NCBI RefSeq assembly: GCF_019649055.1
Contig: NW_026570224.1
Span: 3,038,001-3,102,000, forward strand
Reading direction: 5' to 3'
From: Paramacrobiotus metropolitanus
Lineage: Eukaryota > Tardigrada > Eutardigrada > Parachela > Macrobiotidae
Length of the DNA: 64,000 nt
This document shows, one piece after another, positions 1-26,322 of this stretch. Position numbers and translations under genes: made by a program. The notes under the pieces were generated by a model, which saw nothing but the letters and a program-made list of their open reading frames with translations, was not told the origin of the DNA and did not search any database. The stretch's first letter is position 1; each line of letters starts with the position of its first letter.

Positions 1-943
1 GAATCTACTGGACAACGCTTATCGCCTATGAAAATATAAGTTTAGGCTGTTACTGTTTAAATGCCTCTGCAAGAAACGGGATAAAATTTCACGCTTTGCT
101 ACTGGAAGTAATCCCATGAATTATTTGCCCAGAATTGCTTTTACCATTTACCGTGCTCCCGTTACACTCATGGCATGACACCGGTCCTAGACTTGGTTAA
201 AAACGATATAATATAAGTATATTTACATCCGTAATTGGCTCCTGTACTGTATCAATTTTATTTGACTGAGGAACAATACCATATCAGAATATCATAATAT
301 TTAAGTTTCTGAAATTCAACAGAACAGCGGCACTCTCATAATGAGTTAAAAATCTTCAGTACAATTACTCAGTTAATACAAATTGTACAACTTAATTACA
401 AAGTATCTCGGTTTTTAATTTCCCCCTTTTTTGTAAGTATGTTAATTTTAAGTATTCGTACTAATTAATAAATAAATTTTTATTCACAATATTTACATCA
501 GCGAGCACAACTCAGTAAACACAATCAAATAAAGAACTTGTCCCAATTAGTTAATTGCATTTGTCATCGAAAACTAAGTAACCAAGAAGCGGAGTAAATT
601 AGCAAGAAGCCATTTTGACTAACTGTAACAGTCTGCGGTTACTAGTAAGGATCAGCGGAATAATTACGGAACCTTAAAGATCGCAATACCTTGTATCAAG
701 GGCACTGCGTCATATCCACAGTAGATATACAAGTATGTCATTAGATTGATTTAAATATCCATCTGGTATGCATAGCTGAATGATTGCAAATTTCGGCATG
801 AGTGCAAAGTGGCAAAAATTGTTTTTAATTATTTCGCCGATTACAGTTTGCGCGTATCACAGAATAATATGTCGCGGACACCTGCCTCAGGCACCTGTCA
901 GTCAACCATCACTAGCCTTGAAGATGGATATTACAGTCTCCTT

Positions 944-974
<31 letters not shown>

Positions 975-1010
975 CTCCACTACTATATGTAACCACTACT
1001 ACTATCAGTA
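1..1010. other. AT-rich intergenic DNA with an AT microsatellite
   Basis: I see no convincing gene. The DNA is AT-rich, with scattered short open frames lacking codon structure. At about 943-975 there is a simple alternating TA/AT microsatellite with single G/T interruptions. Confidence 0.6.
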
Positions 1011-1355
1011 CTATGTAATACCCTTCTTGAATAAAGACCATAATACCCTTCTTGAATGAAGACCCATTTTCCATAAGTTCCACCCATATTGACAACTGTG
1101 GAACTCTCCAGTATCTCTCATCAAATACGCCTTGAGTGTCACATGCAGCAGCAGATTGGTGCGGACGTTTCCCATACGGAAGAGAAGGCACATTTGATCG
1201 TTGCGGGTGCAGATAGTCGCACACTGGCTGAATAGGAGGGTTTGTGTGCGCTTTTGCGGGACATGCGTTTTGGCCAGAAGCAGCCCCACCAGGACGCTCT
1301 CCAAGAGGCAACTGACAATTAATCCAAAGCAAAGGAAAACAATGTCGCTGCGCAT
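1011..1355 (-). CDS. possible small protein with a hydrophobic N-terminus (uncertain)
   Basis: A 114-codon open frame on the minus strand starts with a hydrophobic stretch (residues about 5-28, Leu/Val/Ile-rich) that could be a signal anchor, followed by a Cys- and Arg-containing tail. I do not recognise a family. Its C-terminal end overlaps a 25-bp direct duplication (1016-1066), which argues that the last codons are not conserved coding sequence. No splice sites or polyadenylation signal support it. It may be an exon of an unidentified gene or chance. Confidence 0.2.
   Translation of the reverse strand: MRSDIVFLCFGLIVSCLLESVLVGLLLAKTHVPQKRTQTLLFSQCATICTRNDQMCLLFRMGNVRTNLLLHVTLKAYLMRDTGEFHSCQYGWNLWKMGLHSRRVLWSLFKKGIT
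1016..1066. repeat. 25-bp tandem duplication
   Basis: Two adjacent copies of a 25-bp unit beginning TAATACCCTTCTTGAAT. They differ at one A/G position (AATAAAG versus AATGAAG). Confidence 0.85.
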
Positions 1356-1410
1356 TCATCCGTTGGATAGCGCGGTGTACCTGGAAATGGCTGGAATATT
1401 ACTTTTGTAA

Positions 1411-1785
1411 CAAAATGTGTACAAGTAAAATCTTGCATTTTTATGTAGTAAAATCTCATACTTTACGTTTTTATTTTGCATCTGTGCATCAAGATGCTCT
1501 GCTGACCAATCAGCAAAACTCGGACGCGTATGACTTGTAACTATGCAGTATGCACTATGCCGCAGTAAAACAGGTAGCTGAAAACTGACCAGTGCACTGT
1601 AGTGCAACATTAGTTCGCTAACAGTACTAACTTTTTTTCAGATTATGATTTTCATAGGGGCCACAGTCTCGTCAACAGTTCGTTCCTTGTTAAGTTGTAC
1701 ATTTACCCTTGGTCCAAGCCAGTTGCTCTAGACAACCGCCATCTAGAGCGGGTTGTCGATCAAAATGACATTTTGATCCAATTAT
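1411..1785. other. intergenic, nothing recognised
   Basis: Only short non-coding-looking frames are present, including a minus-strand frame at 1356-1610 without family features. Confidence 0.5.
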
Positions 1786-1789
1786 CTCA

Positions 1790-2440
1790 TCCCAGGCATA
1801 ATTAGATTTTTTCTACAATTTTTTTTGCCACAAGAAAACATTACACTACAAGCATAATTAGATTTTTTCTGTGGCGGCCACAAGAAAACATTACACTACA
1901 AGCATAATTAGAGTTTTTTTGTGGCGGCCACAAGAAAACATTACACTACAATCATAATTAGATTCTTTTGTGGCGGCCACAAGAAAACATTACACTACAG
2001 GCATAATTAGAGTTTTTTTGTGGCGGCCACAAGAAAACATTACACTACAGGCATAATGAGTTTTTTTGTGGCGGCCACAAGAAAACATTACACTACAAGC
2101 ATAATTAGAGTTTTTTTGTGGCGGCCACAAGAAAACATTACACTACAGGCATAATGAGTTTTTTGTGGCGGCCACAAGAAAACATTACACTACAGGCATA
2201 ATTAGAGTTTTTTTGTGGCGGCCACAAGAAAACATTACACTACAGGCATAATGAGTTTTTTTGTGGCGGCCACAAGAAAACATTACACTACAAGCATAAT
2301 TAGAGTTTTTTTGTGGCGGCCACAAGAAAACATTACACTACAGGCATAATGAGTTTTTTGTGGCGGCCACAAGAAAACATTACACTACAGGCATAATTAG
2401 AGTTTTTTTGTGGCGGCCACAAGAAAACATTACACTACAA
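1790..2440. repeat. minisatellite, 13 copies of a ~50-bp palindromic unit
   Basis: Thirteen tandem copies of a 47-50 bp unit. Copy starts, taken at CAAGAAAACATTACACTACA, are 1831, 1881, 1931, 1980, 2030, 2078, 2128, 2175, 2225, 2273, 2323, 2370 and 2420. Most units contain the 15-bp inverted repeat TTGTGGCGGCCACAA. The spacer alternates between a CATAATTAGAG form and a CATAATGAG form. Spacings 48, 50, 47, 50 repeat exactly, so 2030-2225 and 2225-2420 are two copies of a 195-bp higher-order unit. The array ends about 170 bp before the POLD2 start codon. A diverged single copy lies at 4730-4770. Confidence 0.95.
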
Positions 2441-2608
2441 CATACTGCATATCGCCCTCGTACGGCAGCTGTGTTCCGAAATTACTTGCAGCATGTAGTC
2501 TTTGTGACCGTTATGAACCACATATTTCCATATTTATTAGAACGTCCATCCGCCTACTATTACGACATGTTTTTGTTATAAGTTGGTTCACTTTTTTTCT
2601 GAGTTATA

Positions 2609-4689
2609 ATGTCCCGGAAGGGTGGTAATATTATTGATAAGAGCGAAGTTTTTCGTACTCGCTATGCGACAACAGTTAATGCTCAGTTTGCTCAGTTGTA
2701 TTATCAGCGATTGACTGTGCTGAAACCTCGCATGTTATCGGTGGTTGAAGCGACATGGGGTAAGTCCAAAGCGTTGGCAATCCAAATCACGTGCTCTGTG
2801 GAGTCCTTTTATCTGCAACTACTGATTTATCCACTACAGGGCACAAGTACAGAGTATGTACCGTGAGCGACGTCGTGGAGAACGAGACAGTATGCCTGAT
2901 TGGAACACTCTACAAGGAGATGGAGCTAAAGCCCAACATCTTGCGGGAAATGCACGAAGACTTTGAAATTCATGGACAGATTGTGCTACAACGCTACACT
3001 AGTGACACTGACACCCTATATATAGAGGATGAATCGCAGCGAATCATCGTTGTTGGAAAGAAGCTGGATCTTCCGATGGTGGTCACGGGGGTCATTGCGG
3101 CGCTGATTGGATGGAAAAACGGTACTGGAGCGTTCGTCGTGGAGGACTACAGGTTTCTGGGCATGCCGCCGCAGCCGCATTTTGATCTTCCCGAGTCTGA
3201 CTGGTGTGTGTACGAGACGGCATTTCTTGATTATCAAAAGCCGTCGCAAGTTAACAGTTATTTTACGACATTTCTATCCGAATTATGTTATATTTCCGGT
3301 ACTAATGTTATTACTTTAAATACCCAGAGTGAATTACGGGCGAGATAGTATTGTATTAACAAATTTATCATATTTCTATCATTTCTGGTGCCGTGTGTTC
3401 ACATAAACTACACCCTAGACAGAATAATAGATGTAAATTAAAAAATCATCACATTTCGAAACTGTCGGTTGTTAAATTTCATGTTTCGTAAGGCTGTGTT
3501 TCGTAGGTTAAGATTGTTTAAGGTGTAGTTCGCAAACAGTTACGCTGATGAATGTTTGAAATTGTTATGCAGTTACCTTGCGTTCTTTTCTGGATTGGGT
3601 CTTGGCCGCAGTAATACGAGCACCTTTCCTGTGGATTCATGTATAGATTTACTCGCTGGTCGAACTGGAGATGAAAAGCAGAGACAGAAAATGGCCTGTG
3701 TTGCTGCTGTGATTATTGCTGGTGATCTCATAGAAGTGGATCTTGAAGAGCGACAGAAACTCTCTGTAAAAGTATGAGCAGCACGACCAGCACATCTCTT
3801 TCAAATTTTTACCATGTACTGCATTTTTACGATTCTCTTATGTAATTTTATATACTGATTCGCTTGTGTAGTTTTACATATCGTTACAAACTAAGTCTCA
3901 ACTTGTAGACGCGACACCTGTCCCGGCATAAATCATTGGAAGGGAGTGTGGAAAAAATGCAGAATGTGGATGCAACTCTTGCATCATTGGTTGTAAGTTT
4001 CTATGGATCAGTCATTTCTCTTACCGCAAAACGTTTGATATATATTTCTGTACAATGCTTGCCCATAATTATGTCAATGCTTTCCCATGTAATAAAGCAG
4101 TACATATCCGCATGGTTTCTTACTTTCGTAGCGCCACGTAGACGTTTATATTATGCCCGGAAGTAAAGATCCAGCCAACTTGCTCTTGCCCCAACAGCCA
4201 TTGCATGTCAGTATGTTTCCACTGTGCAACAAATCGGCTGGTCTGCACCTGGTCACTAATCCCTTCCGATTTGATCTCCAGTGCATACGGTACAGAAATT
4301 AGCCTTAAACTTTCGGCTAATCTTTGTCACGATTTTATGCAGTGTTAACATGTGAATCGTTTCAACTAGCGTACTGGGAACGTCTGGTCAGAATGTAAGC
4401 GACATTTATAAAAATTGTCGTACAAATGATCCACTGGACATTCTGGAACAGACCTTACACTGGGGCCACATGGCGCCCACGGCGCCTGATACGTTAGGTA
4501 AAAAATATTTCCCAACAGCGTATGATCGCAAATTTATCCGTGTTTTTTATCTTTTTTTGCGTAGGCTGCTATCCTTTTGTGGAAATTATATTAATTTCCG
4601 TGAAACATATCTGTTTGTGTGGTTGTCACAAAATTCCCACCACATTGCCACTATGCGTTTTTCTGTGTCCGCCACAAAAATCGCACTAA
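2609..4689 (+). CDS. POLD2: DNA polymerase delta small subunit (POLD2), 7 exons, C-terminus truncated or diverged
   Basis: This is the non-catalytic B-subunit of replicative DNA polymerase delta, with an OB fold and an inactive phosphoesterase domain, acting in the nucleus. Exons: 2609-2759, 2840-3203, 3573-3771, 3909-3992, 4132-4289, 4370-4497, 4565-4689; all junctions are GT-AG with matching phase. Recognised family blocks in order are the N-terminal QLYYQRL helix, [14 protein letters not shown], the VVEDYRF OB-fold end, [59 protein letters not shown] and HICLCGC. Known family members continue for about 50 residues after the last block. Here the frame stops soon after, inside an inverted-repeat element (4668-4768). 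Either the C-terminus is lost or another 3' exon was missed. It is convergent with the SLC35F-like gene. Confidence 0.9.
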
Positions 4690-4768
4690 TGTGAGATGTT
4701 ACTATATTTGTAGTGACAAACACATGTCTCATAATGCAATGAATTTTTTTTGTGGCGGCCACAAAAAC
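4668..4768. repeat. imperfect inverted repeat (MITE-like) related to the 50-bp minisatellite
   Basis: The left arm (about 4668-4697) starts CCGCCACAAAAAT and ends ATGTGAGA. The reverse complement of the right arm (about 4730-4760) starts CCGCCACAAAAAA and ends TTATGAGA. The right arm also matches the minisatellite unit at CATAATG and TTTTGTGGCGGCCACAA. The left arm lies inside the last POLD2 exon. Confidence 0.65.
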
Positions 4769-4769
4769 T

Positions 4770-5068
4770 ATACCTACTGAAATGCAAATGTTTTCGTTGC
4801 CGGTCATGAAATTTCCAGTACACAAAAGCCACTCAACGATCATGCACACAACATTATCCATTTTTACTGCACATCCGAACGCGAGATGCGCCGGAAACCA
4901 TGACTAGAAATAGAATGTCATGTAATATCCATCTTCCAGCCATGTGATCGACGCCAGCAGTCCTTTATATCATGTGAGACCAGTATATTAATTACCACCG
5001 CGAAGGCCTGTTAACTGTCAGGAACACTGCTGTACAAACAGTTTGCTAATTTCTGTGTGTACAAAACT
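4770..5068. other. short spacer between convergent genes
   Basis: This stretch separates the 3' ends of POLD2 (+) and the SLC35F-like gene (-). I see no gene or canonical AATAAA signal. Confidence 0.5.
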
Positions 5069-6893
5069 TCAGTCTCCTTTATCTTGTGTTTTTTCTGGAT
5101 CTGCTGGTGGTTTTGTCTTGTCAGCACCGGTGTTAGAAGCCGCATCAACGGCACAGGAAATTTCTGTGTGTGGTTTCAACTCTCCCGCCTCCACAGATGC
5201 CGGTTGCGTGTCTTCGTAGAAACATCTGAACAGCTTCCGAATACGTAACAGATTGTCCGGCAGAATGACCACAATAAAAGCGACACCAATCAACAGCGAA
5301 CCGCCAATCTGGGCAGCGGATATGGATACTTTCCTTACAGCAGAATCAAAAACTGCAAACCACGTAACAGAATATTACTGAATATGCAAAATCGGAAAAC
5401 AATTGGGACAATGTTGCATACCGATATTGGTCACCATTATAAGCAGCTCGCTAAGGGACATAAAAAACGGAGTGGACAGTACCAGACCGTATCCATAGAC
5501 CAGTGCAGCCACTACAAGCAAGCGCAATTGTGAACCACAATGTACACTACCACATTTTCAGATCTGTAGTTGCATTGTTGATGAGCTTTCTGACTTACCA
5601 TATGGTTAATTATAAAATTTTTATCATCATTATGAACCAGTTCAGCAATGATTTTCTGATTTAAAATCAGCTCTTCGATGTATAACGGAAGTATTGTAAA
5701 ACTGGTGATCAAAAACTGGCAGAACACAACATTAGAAGTGCTCCGCATCCAGTAAAGTATGAACATTCCAACGTAGACTTTGGCCCTCCGTCATCAGAAC
5801 GATTACATGGTTGCACTTACATGAAGAACATATCCATGCGCCGAAAAGAATGCCGTACGGAAGTAGCCGGATATCGTAAACTTCCACACCGGTACATTTC
5901 AAAGCTACCGGCACTGGCCAGTAAATCAGGCACATAACGAGAAACATCCCGGTTACTGCAAAGGACACTTGACCAAAATCTCCCTTTGGAAATGCTTTTT
6001 TGAAAGCCAGCTAAGAAACGTAATCATGAACAATTAAGGAAGATATAATAAAAGCACATTGCAGAAGGTACCTGGTACGACGATAAGCACAAATCGGATA
6101 GCAGAACACAAACAATACCAACAACAGAACTGGTAGTGATGGTTTTCGCAAAACTGTCGTATGTAATTAGACCTACGCCGGCAAAGGCCACTCCCACAAA
6201 TAAAATCTGGAACAACATAATTATTTTACTGCTTATTTCTTAACAGTAAGGACAGGATGCTTTCTACCTTAAGCGCCAGCGCCGGCTGTTTCAAAAAGAA
6301 CCAGGAGAACAAGTAGGAAACTGCGACAGAGGGTGCACTCAAGGCAGTTGCGACGGAAGCTGTGAGATTGGCCATCGAGAGCGTATATAATATTTGGACT
6401 GCCAAATTGAAAATGGCCGCTGGCCCAAAACGGTATACCACGAGTCTCCATGTAATCCCGTCCTCGCCGATAATGCTTTTGCACCTCCTGCCAAATAAAT
6501 TACCAGCAACACAAAAACTGAGAAAATCTCTCGCCCCATGTTTTAAATAAAATACCTCCACGTTTTTGCTAAATCAATCTTCCTTCGACGTAACAGTTTT
6601 GTACACGTGTTCCCAATGAAATAGAACGTCAATGCTTGTGCACGGAACATCATTTTGATCATGGTAAATAAATAGGGAGCTTTGAAATGAAGACTGGTAT
6701 CGGCGAACGCCAAGTTGGTCAGTTGGGCAGCACCGGTGCCGAGCGTGACGTACAGCAACAGCATGATTATTGACAATACCCATAACCGTTTTGGGTTAGT
6801 TGGTGCAGGCTCGGCAGAGTCATGGGATTCTTCGGTGGGCGTCGGAAATGGTGCCGGTATTGGTTGTTCAACATCATCTACGACAATAAATCT
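5069..6893 (-). CDS. SLC35F-type drug/metabolite-superfamily transporter, 5' exon missing
   Basis: A multi-pass carrier of the EamA/DMT superfamily, closest by eye to the SLC35F3/F4 group (thiamine or nucleotide-sugar-like transporters); substrate unknown. Exons on the minus strand: about 6893-6556, 6487-6268, 6206-6072, 6010-5821, 5511-5422, 5352-5069; phases match throughout. Visible features are an acidic/proline-rich N-terminal tail, a first membrane helix (SIIMLLLYVTLGTGAA), an FKAPYLFTM block, ATALSAPSVAVSYLFSW (the helix and cytoplasmic turn typical of the family), FVGVAFAGVGLITYD, FAVTGMFLVMCLIYWP, ALVYGYGLVLSTPFF, and a final helix before an Asp/Lys-rich cytoplasmic tail. The first listed exon has no in-frame ATG and is open back to a TAA near 6920, so an upstream exon with the start codon must exist. 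Confidence 0.75.
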
Positions 6894-6959
6894 TAATTTA
6901 TGGCATAAAAATAATTATAACAAAGCCTATGAAATTAATAACCGGTACAGTACGGTATG

Positions 6960-8638
6960 ATACGCTATACAGTCGTAACTATGAATGGTTTTTAAACATT
7001 TGTTTCATAATCGATCAGTGCCACAAATTAAAAAATTTTAACACGTCATACTATTATAATAAAACCACAAATTCCTTTACAGAGAAAAAGCAGTAAAGGT
7101 CTGTTTACTATGTAATAACGATTATTCAAAACTACCTAAGCAGGATGGACTGGAGACCCCACTGGAATATTGGTTGCCTTTTTCGTGGTCCATGTTTTAT
7201 CCTAAGGCTTACCAACATCTACAAGACTACAACGATTATTATGTCCAGTAGAACCGCGTAAATATGTATATGCAAAATAAAAATAATATGGTTCCAGGCA
7301 AGGAATGGGTGTCAAGTTCATGTATGGCATCCAATACAATTTAGCGAATATTGCACTTCATACACATCATATTCGCACCTAAAACCTATTACGGCATTTA
7401 GTATGAAAATAAAAAACCAAGACTATACCAAAAAACGAACAATTACTGTACTGTCATTCCAACGGACAGCAACACCTTACGAAGTGGCAAGCTCGCGAAC
7501 AGTGTGCATTTTTGCCATGCCAATATCCGCATGGCGCGTGTTTTCAATGTTTTGGACACTTACCAGATGCATGTTGAATTATAGTATTGCACTGTACCGT
7601 GGGTGTGAAGTACCGTACACAGGAACCGGCGAAATAAAATTCCATTTGCCATTTGAGTCTGTTTGTATGGTATGTATGCACACCTTTCGAATCGACTCTC
7701 AGAATTTCACAGTAAGGTTAGTTTTCCGTGATAACTTCGAATAACAGTGTTACAATAGTGCAGGTGTCTTCGTCCAGCATGTTAAATATACACGATTTAT
7801 AAACTCCAACTTATTACAGCCAGTTAACGCAATATTTAAAAATCTCAAACAGAAAATTACAGATACATGCCCAATAATTTTGTATAATTATAGTACATTG
7901 TATACCCGATTCTACACGGTAAAAAACTATACGTACAGTAGATGTCCAGTGGTGTGCAATGTGTGTCGAAATGCAGGCGTTAGCACTGTTTGTTTTTTGA
8001 GCCGCTCGCAGACCGTAGTAAGCAGGTGCTGCACATGTGCCGTGCAGGCCCGTGCTGAATCTGCTGACTAACTGCCACTCACTGGGTAAAATCAGGAAAT
8101 AATCTTAATGCGTAGTCTGTACTTTTTATTGATCCACATTTTCTTTATCCTTCATTCCCTCATTATAAAATATTCAAATTATTAGTATCACTGACGATAT
8201 GGTCTTGTTACACATTCTTTGTGTTAATTAATACTGTATTCTATCGAAATCTATGTTTCGGCAAAATCGAACATCTGTCCAAAGCCGCAGAGCCAAACCA
8301 GAGCAAGTGTATTATGTTGGTAGCGTGGTAGTGCTTGGTTCAAAGTCAGTGCACCCGCCATGGTTTTTGCAGCTGAAAATTCAGTCGTGTTTGGCTGTTT
8401 GCTTCGCTGCAGAGTGAATCCATATTTTTGTCTTTCAACTCGTGGTTCTTCAGCTCCTTTTTGTTATTGTCATCCCGTTTTGAGAAATTATATTTTTTGT
8501 TTTCGCTTTTCTGGAAAAATTCAACTGCGATATCGCAAACATGGCGATCGACTGCTTCGGAACATCACGACAATCTGAATAAGCCAGTCTGTCGCTCATG
8601 TCCTCCTGTGCGAATCGACGAAGGCATTAGCTCGTTAA
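6960..8638. other. intergenic; unlocated 5' exon of the SLC35F-like gene may lie here
   Basis: AT-rich sequence with no recognised coding exon. The longest frame (7403-7744, +) shows no family features. The first exon of the minus-strand transporter should lie in or beyond this stretch. Confidence 0.4.
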
Positions 8639-8639
8639 A

Positions 8640-9722
8640 CTGTTCGGAGAACTTTAGTTAGTCCGCTATCTGCGCTACGACCATCTCTTCTTGCCAGGGC
8701 ACCCCGTTTCAACGCGCAGTTTGACGATAATCGTCTGTATTTGGCCAGCCTCGAAGATGAAAAAGACGAAGAAGTTTTCCTAGCAAAGCCTGCCATGCAG
8801 AAGGTAAACGAGTAAAACAAATTTCTTCTGTTGCGCTTCCTGTAGTTGTTATTGGTTGTAGGCTTTGTATTACAGGAAATCTGCGATATCGCATGTTTTA
8901 ATTGAGCTAGCTGTTTTGCTAATTGCATTATATTAATTTTGCATTCTTATTTATTAGGCCGTATCCGGATGAAAACGTAAAGCAGATGCCAAGAAAACGA
9001 TAAGAAAGTCGTATTTTGCGACAAATAGCCGCACTCTCTAGTGCCCTGCGAAGTCCGCAACACGTGAATCCGATTCTTGACGATATCGTCGCTACCACAG
9101 ATGATGCAGAGTTACTCAAAAGTAAGTTTACGAATAAGAATTAGAAATTAGTTTTAGAGCTTGTTTACTATAAAAGTCATATTACCCTTTGAAAAATAAA
9201 AGCAGTATTGCTGATTAAAACTCACATATTATTTGCGCTTATTCCTTATCTAGAGCTGGATAACTTGATCGCTAGATCAGAAACAACAGTAAATTGTTAA
9301 AATGCACTTCGGCTATATAGCCAGTTGATTAAGTATTTCAGAAATTACTGAAAATTCTACAGCAGTTTTGAAACGATAGGTAAGAAGGAAATGAAGGAAC
9401 ATTAAAAGTTGGATTGTTTTTTTTAGCAAATAACGATATCGTTGACTGAAGAGCAGAAGAAACTGCGGGGTCGGCAGTAATCAGCAACATCAACCAACAG
9501 GAATGATGCAAATTGTGCAACTGGATTGCATCAGACGATAAAGAGTGAGTTTCTGTATATCTGCTATATAGCAAAAACTGTTAGCTTTTTTAATATCTGC
9601 CTGATTTTCTTTTTGCAGTGCATTTGGATGGGCTCAGATACAAGGTGGCAAGCGGTGATCGACTGTATCGTACGATGAATGCGTGGAAGAAAGCCTTCGA
9701 AGGTGCCAGATTACCAATATAA
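8640..9722 (+). pseudogene. stop-interrupted multi-exon coding remnant
   Basis: Five exon-like blocks with proper splice borders read coherently on the plus strand: about 8640-8804 (acidic, ends at a GTAAAC donor), 8959-9121 (begins PYPDENVK, contains RQIAALSSALRSP..PILDDIVA), 9254-9289, 9426-9548 and 9620-9722 (LDGLRYKVASGDRLYR, ends in TAA). The last four blocks keep one frame across junctions, but TAA codons interrupt blocks two and four, and block one joins block two out of frame. No start ATG is visible. The pattern fits a recently disabled gene, or a gene with assembly errors. The family is not recognised; the LDGLRYK block faintly recalls CCCH zinc-finger proteins, which I would not rely on. 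Confidence 0.4.
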
Positions 9723-9729
9723 GGATTAG

Positions 9730-12100
9730 ATTTTCGACAATATTGTCAGACGTTTCTTGTTTGGTTGATAAAACGTGTTTTTTTCGAATTTTATTACCAG
9801 CGCGCCCAAAAAATTGGATAAAAAATTTGTGATCAATAAATTTGTGATTTTAGATTGTACCCCAGAGTATGGCTTTTGTTTCATTTTTCTTCGTGTTTGA
9901 TGTATTTTTTAAAGTGGTATTAAGTTTGTTAATTTTGTTTGTTTTTTTTACTGATGGAATCCGGGTACGATATCGTAATTAAAGAAATGAATGGCGAACG
10001 TTGTTTCTCCGAGTTTTTGGTACGCTTCTGGACACGTTTAGCACGTTCAAACGCCATAGTTGGAGACGTCTTTTTGTATGTCAAAAACGGCTCCATAAGT
10101 ATACTGAAACTATGTGTAGCTGCGACATCTCATCAGTGCATTGTTTATGTACCCGGCAGCGCCATTCAACGTTTAAAAGCTGCCTAAGCAACGTTAAAAA
10201 AGTGCGTACCGTAGAATCGGGGTAACTTAACAGTAAAGCAAATACAAAAACCTATAAAACTAATTAAATCTGGCCATGGGATTAGTCGTGCAGAACGGTG
10301 AGTATCGTCATAAGCCGGCTACAGCTGATAAATTATTATTCAATTAAAAACGTTTTTGGGTTGGAAGTGGGAAACTCTACTGTACGAATATCTATATACT
10401 GTATCCAAAATATAGGTAATACGTAATACCATAGTACGTAACCGACGCCATGTACAATAGATGCAGCTTCAAGCCGGTACGAATCTTACATAAAGGTTAT
10501 TATACGGAAATTTAATCTGCAGCATGTGAAAATGTGATTAATTATAACAGAATGTCAAACGGTGGCTTATTATGCAGTACCTCCATAGCATTATTGTACA
10601 ACAGAAGTAAACAACGTTGCAGTTCAACTGTACTGCAAGACGCTGCGCAAATTAGCACGCTACACGATGTTCACGAAATGCCGGTCATTTTTACCATTGA
10701 GGAAAAAATACAAATGGATCTATCGACCATGGTTTGGTGCATATTCATTTGGTCTCATCATAAAAGAAATGATAAACTTTTGATATTATACCCATGCTAA
10801 ATTGAGAATTATTCGAAGAAGTACAGATATCAAATTTACCGTTTAAAAAAATAGGTAGGAGTAAGTATTTACATTGTTCATTTCGCTTAAATCCGGGTGT
10901 GTGCAAATTCGCACAAAAAATTAACCATGTGAGCAGAATCCAGCCACTGGTCAACGTTCGACAGCTGCACGACATCAGCAAACGGGATATGTAGCCAGTG
11001 TTTTCCACCACGGTACCCGTATCGATTGGTGTATACTCATACTACATCAAAGAGGATCACATGCGCCTGCACAAGCCCTGTGATAAGCTCTCTCTCGTCA
11101 TGGAGAAAAAAGGGAAACCGTATAAATCATTTTCCTACCAATTCCGCTGCGTGTTTTGCAAATATGGCTTTATCGATTGGATGCATAGTCATCCCCGCTT
11201 TTAATGCCGTTTGCCCCCGCGTCGACGCATACGGACAAGCATGGCACTGGCACTGCCATGCATGGATATGGAGGGCACTAGATACCTTTTGTGGAATCGA
11301 TCCGTGTTTTAGGAGCTATAACGCGAACTGTGATCATCGCCAATCTGCTGACAAGCTCAGTGCCGAAAACCTGCGCCTGCTCGCCATAATTCACTTCCGC
11401 CCTGTATGTGCAGCAACTCTGAAGTCTGAACGTGTCATGATTTTTGTGCCCGTAAAAAATTATATTTATTTCTATAACAAACAGCAGTATAAAATTTTTT
11501 AAAACGCTTTATTTTAATACTACAGAAGTTTAAAGGGCGAAGCAGAAGCGGTTTACACCGTACATGCCGGCATTTAACAGCATTTAAGGGGCGGTGGCAA
11601 CCGCACTTCCTCATACGGCAATGGGGATCTCGGGACTGGGCGCTCTCGGGATAAGTACGTAATAACGATGCGTTCACAATTCGCAGTACGTGATGTAGAG
11701 TTCGTGGTACTACTCTTGTTCCCCTTGTATTATATGCAGGCCAACAGGCAGGACTATGTCGTGATATGTGCTGATAGCTTATGAGCGATTGATCCACTGC
11801 CAGTTGTAACAGACGACTCACCCAAATCAGTACAAAACCCTTTTCTGGCGAACTGGCATCATAACCGAGTCATCGGCCAATAAAAGAATCTACATTACTG
11901 ATTTTGAAATGATGAAATAGATCAGTTTTTCTCGATATGGATGAGAGGATGTATCCTCGCAATAATGATGTCATGATTTGTAACATCGTGGATGAAAATG
12001 GATAATATGGCCACCGTGGTGATCTTATGTAATAGTATCTGTGGATTATTGTTCGTCAGCGGTTGTAAGCTAAACAAGACGACACCTTAAAGCCGAAAGC
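9730..12100. other. region without a supported gene
   Basis: Several 60-160 codon frames exist on both strands (for example 11026-11502 + and 11435-11821 -), but none shows family motifs or linked splice sites. A minus-strand frame near 10867-10982 starts MSCSCRTLTSGW, is followed by a hydrophobic stretch, and ends near a GTAAAT donor, so it could be an isolated signal-peptide exon. I could not find its continuation. Confidence 0.3.
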
Positions 12101-26112
<14,012 letters not shown>

Positions 26113-26315
26113 AACAAACAATAAGACCGTTAAAGCCAGCTGATCCAGATATTTGTTTGAGTATTATGTTTTGTATAAATTAAAACAGTACTCTCCTTAC
26201 ATTGTTAGTTGATCTCGATAATGGGTAACAATTCACCGGTGAATATTTTTTAAAGCATTTAATCTTTTTTTTGCAATCAGATTAGTCGAGAATGGAATAT
26301 TGCGGAAGCCCGCAC

Positions 26316-26321
26316 AATAAA
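26316..26321 (+). terminator. polyadenylation signal AATAAA for the CaV2 gene
   Basis: AATAAA lies about 200 bp after the stop codon at 26110-26112, the first canonical signal downstream. Confidence 0.6.
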
Positions 26322-26322
26322 A

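Noticed and set aside
5512-5766. 84-codon minus frame inside the SLC35F-like gene
   Set aside because: It lies between a good donor (5820) and acceptor (5512). Splicing it out joins two family-matching helices in phase.
8640-9722. Reassigned TAA codon to explain the stop-interrupted gene
   Set aside because: Other genes in the window end at TAA, TAG or TGA in the usual way; recoding has no other support.
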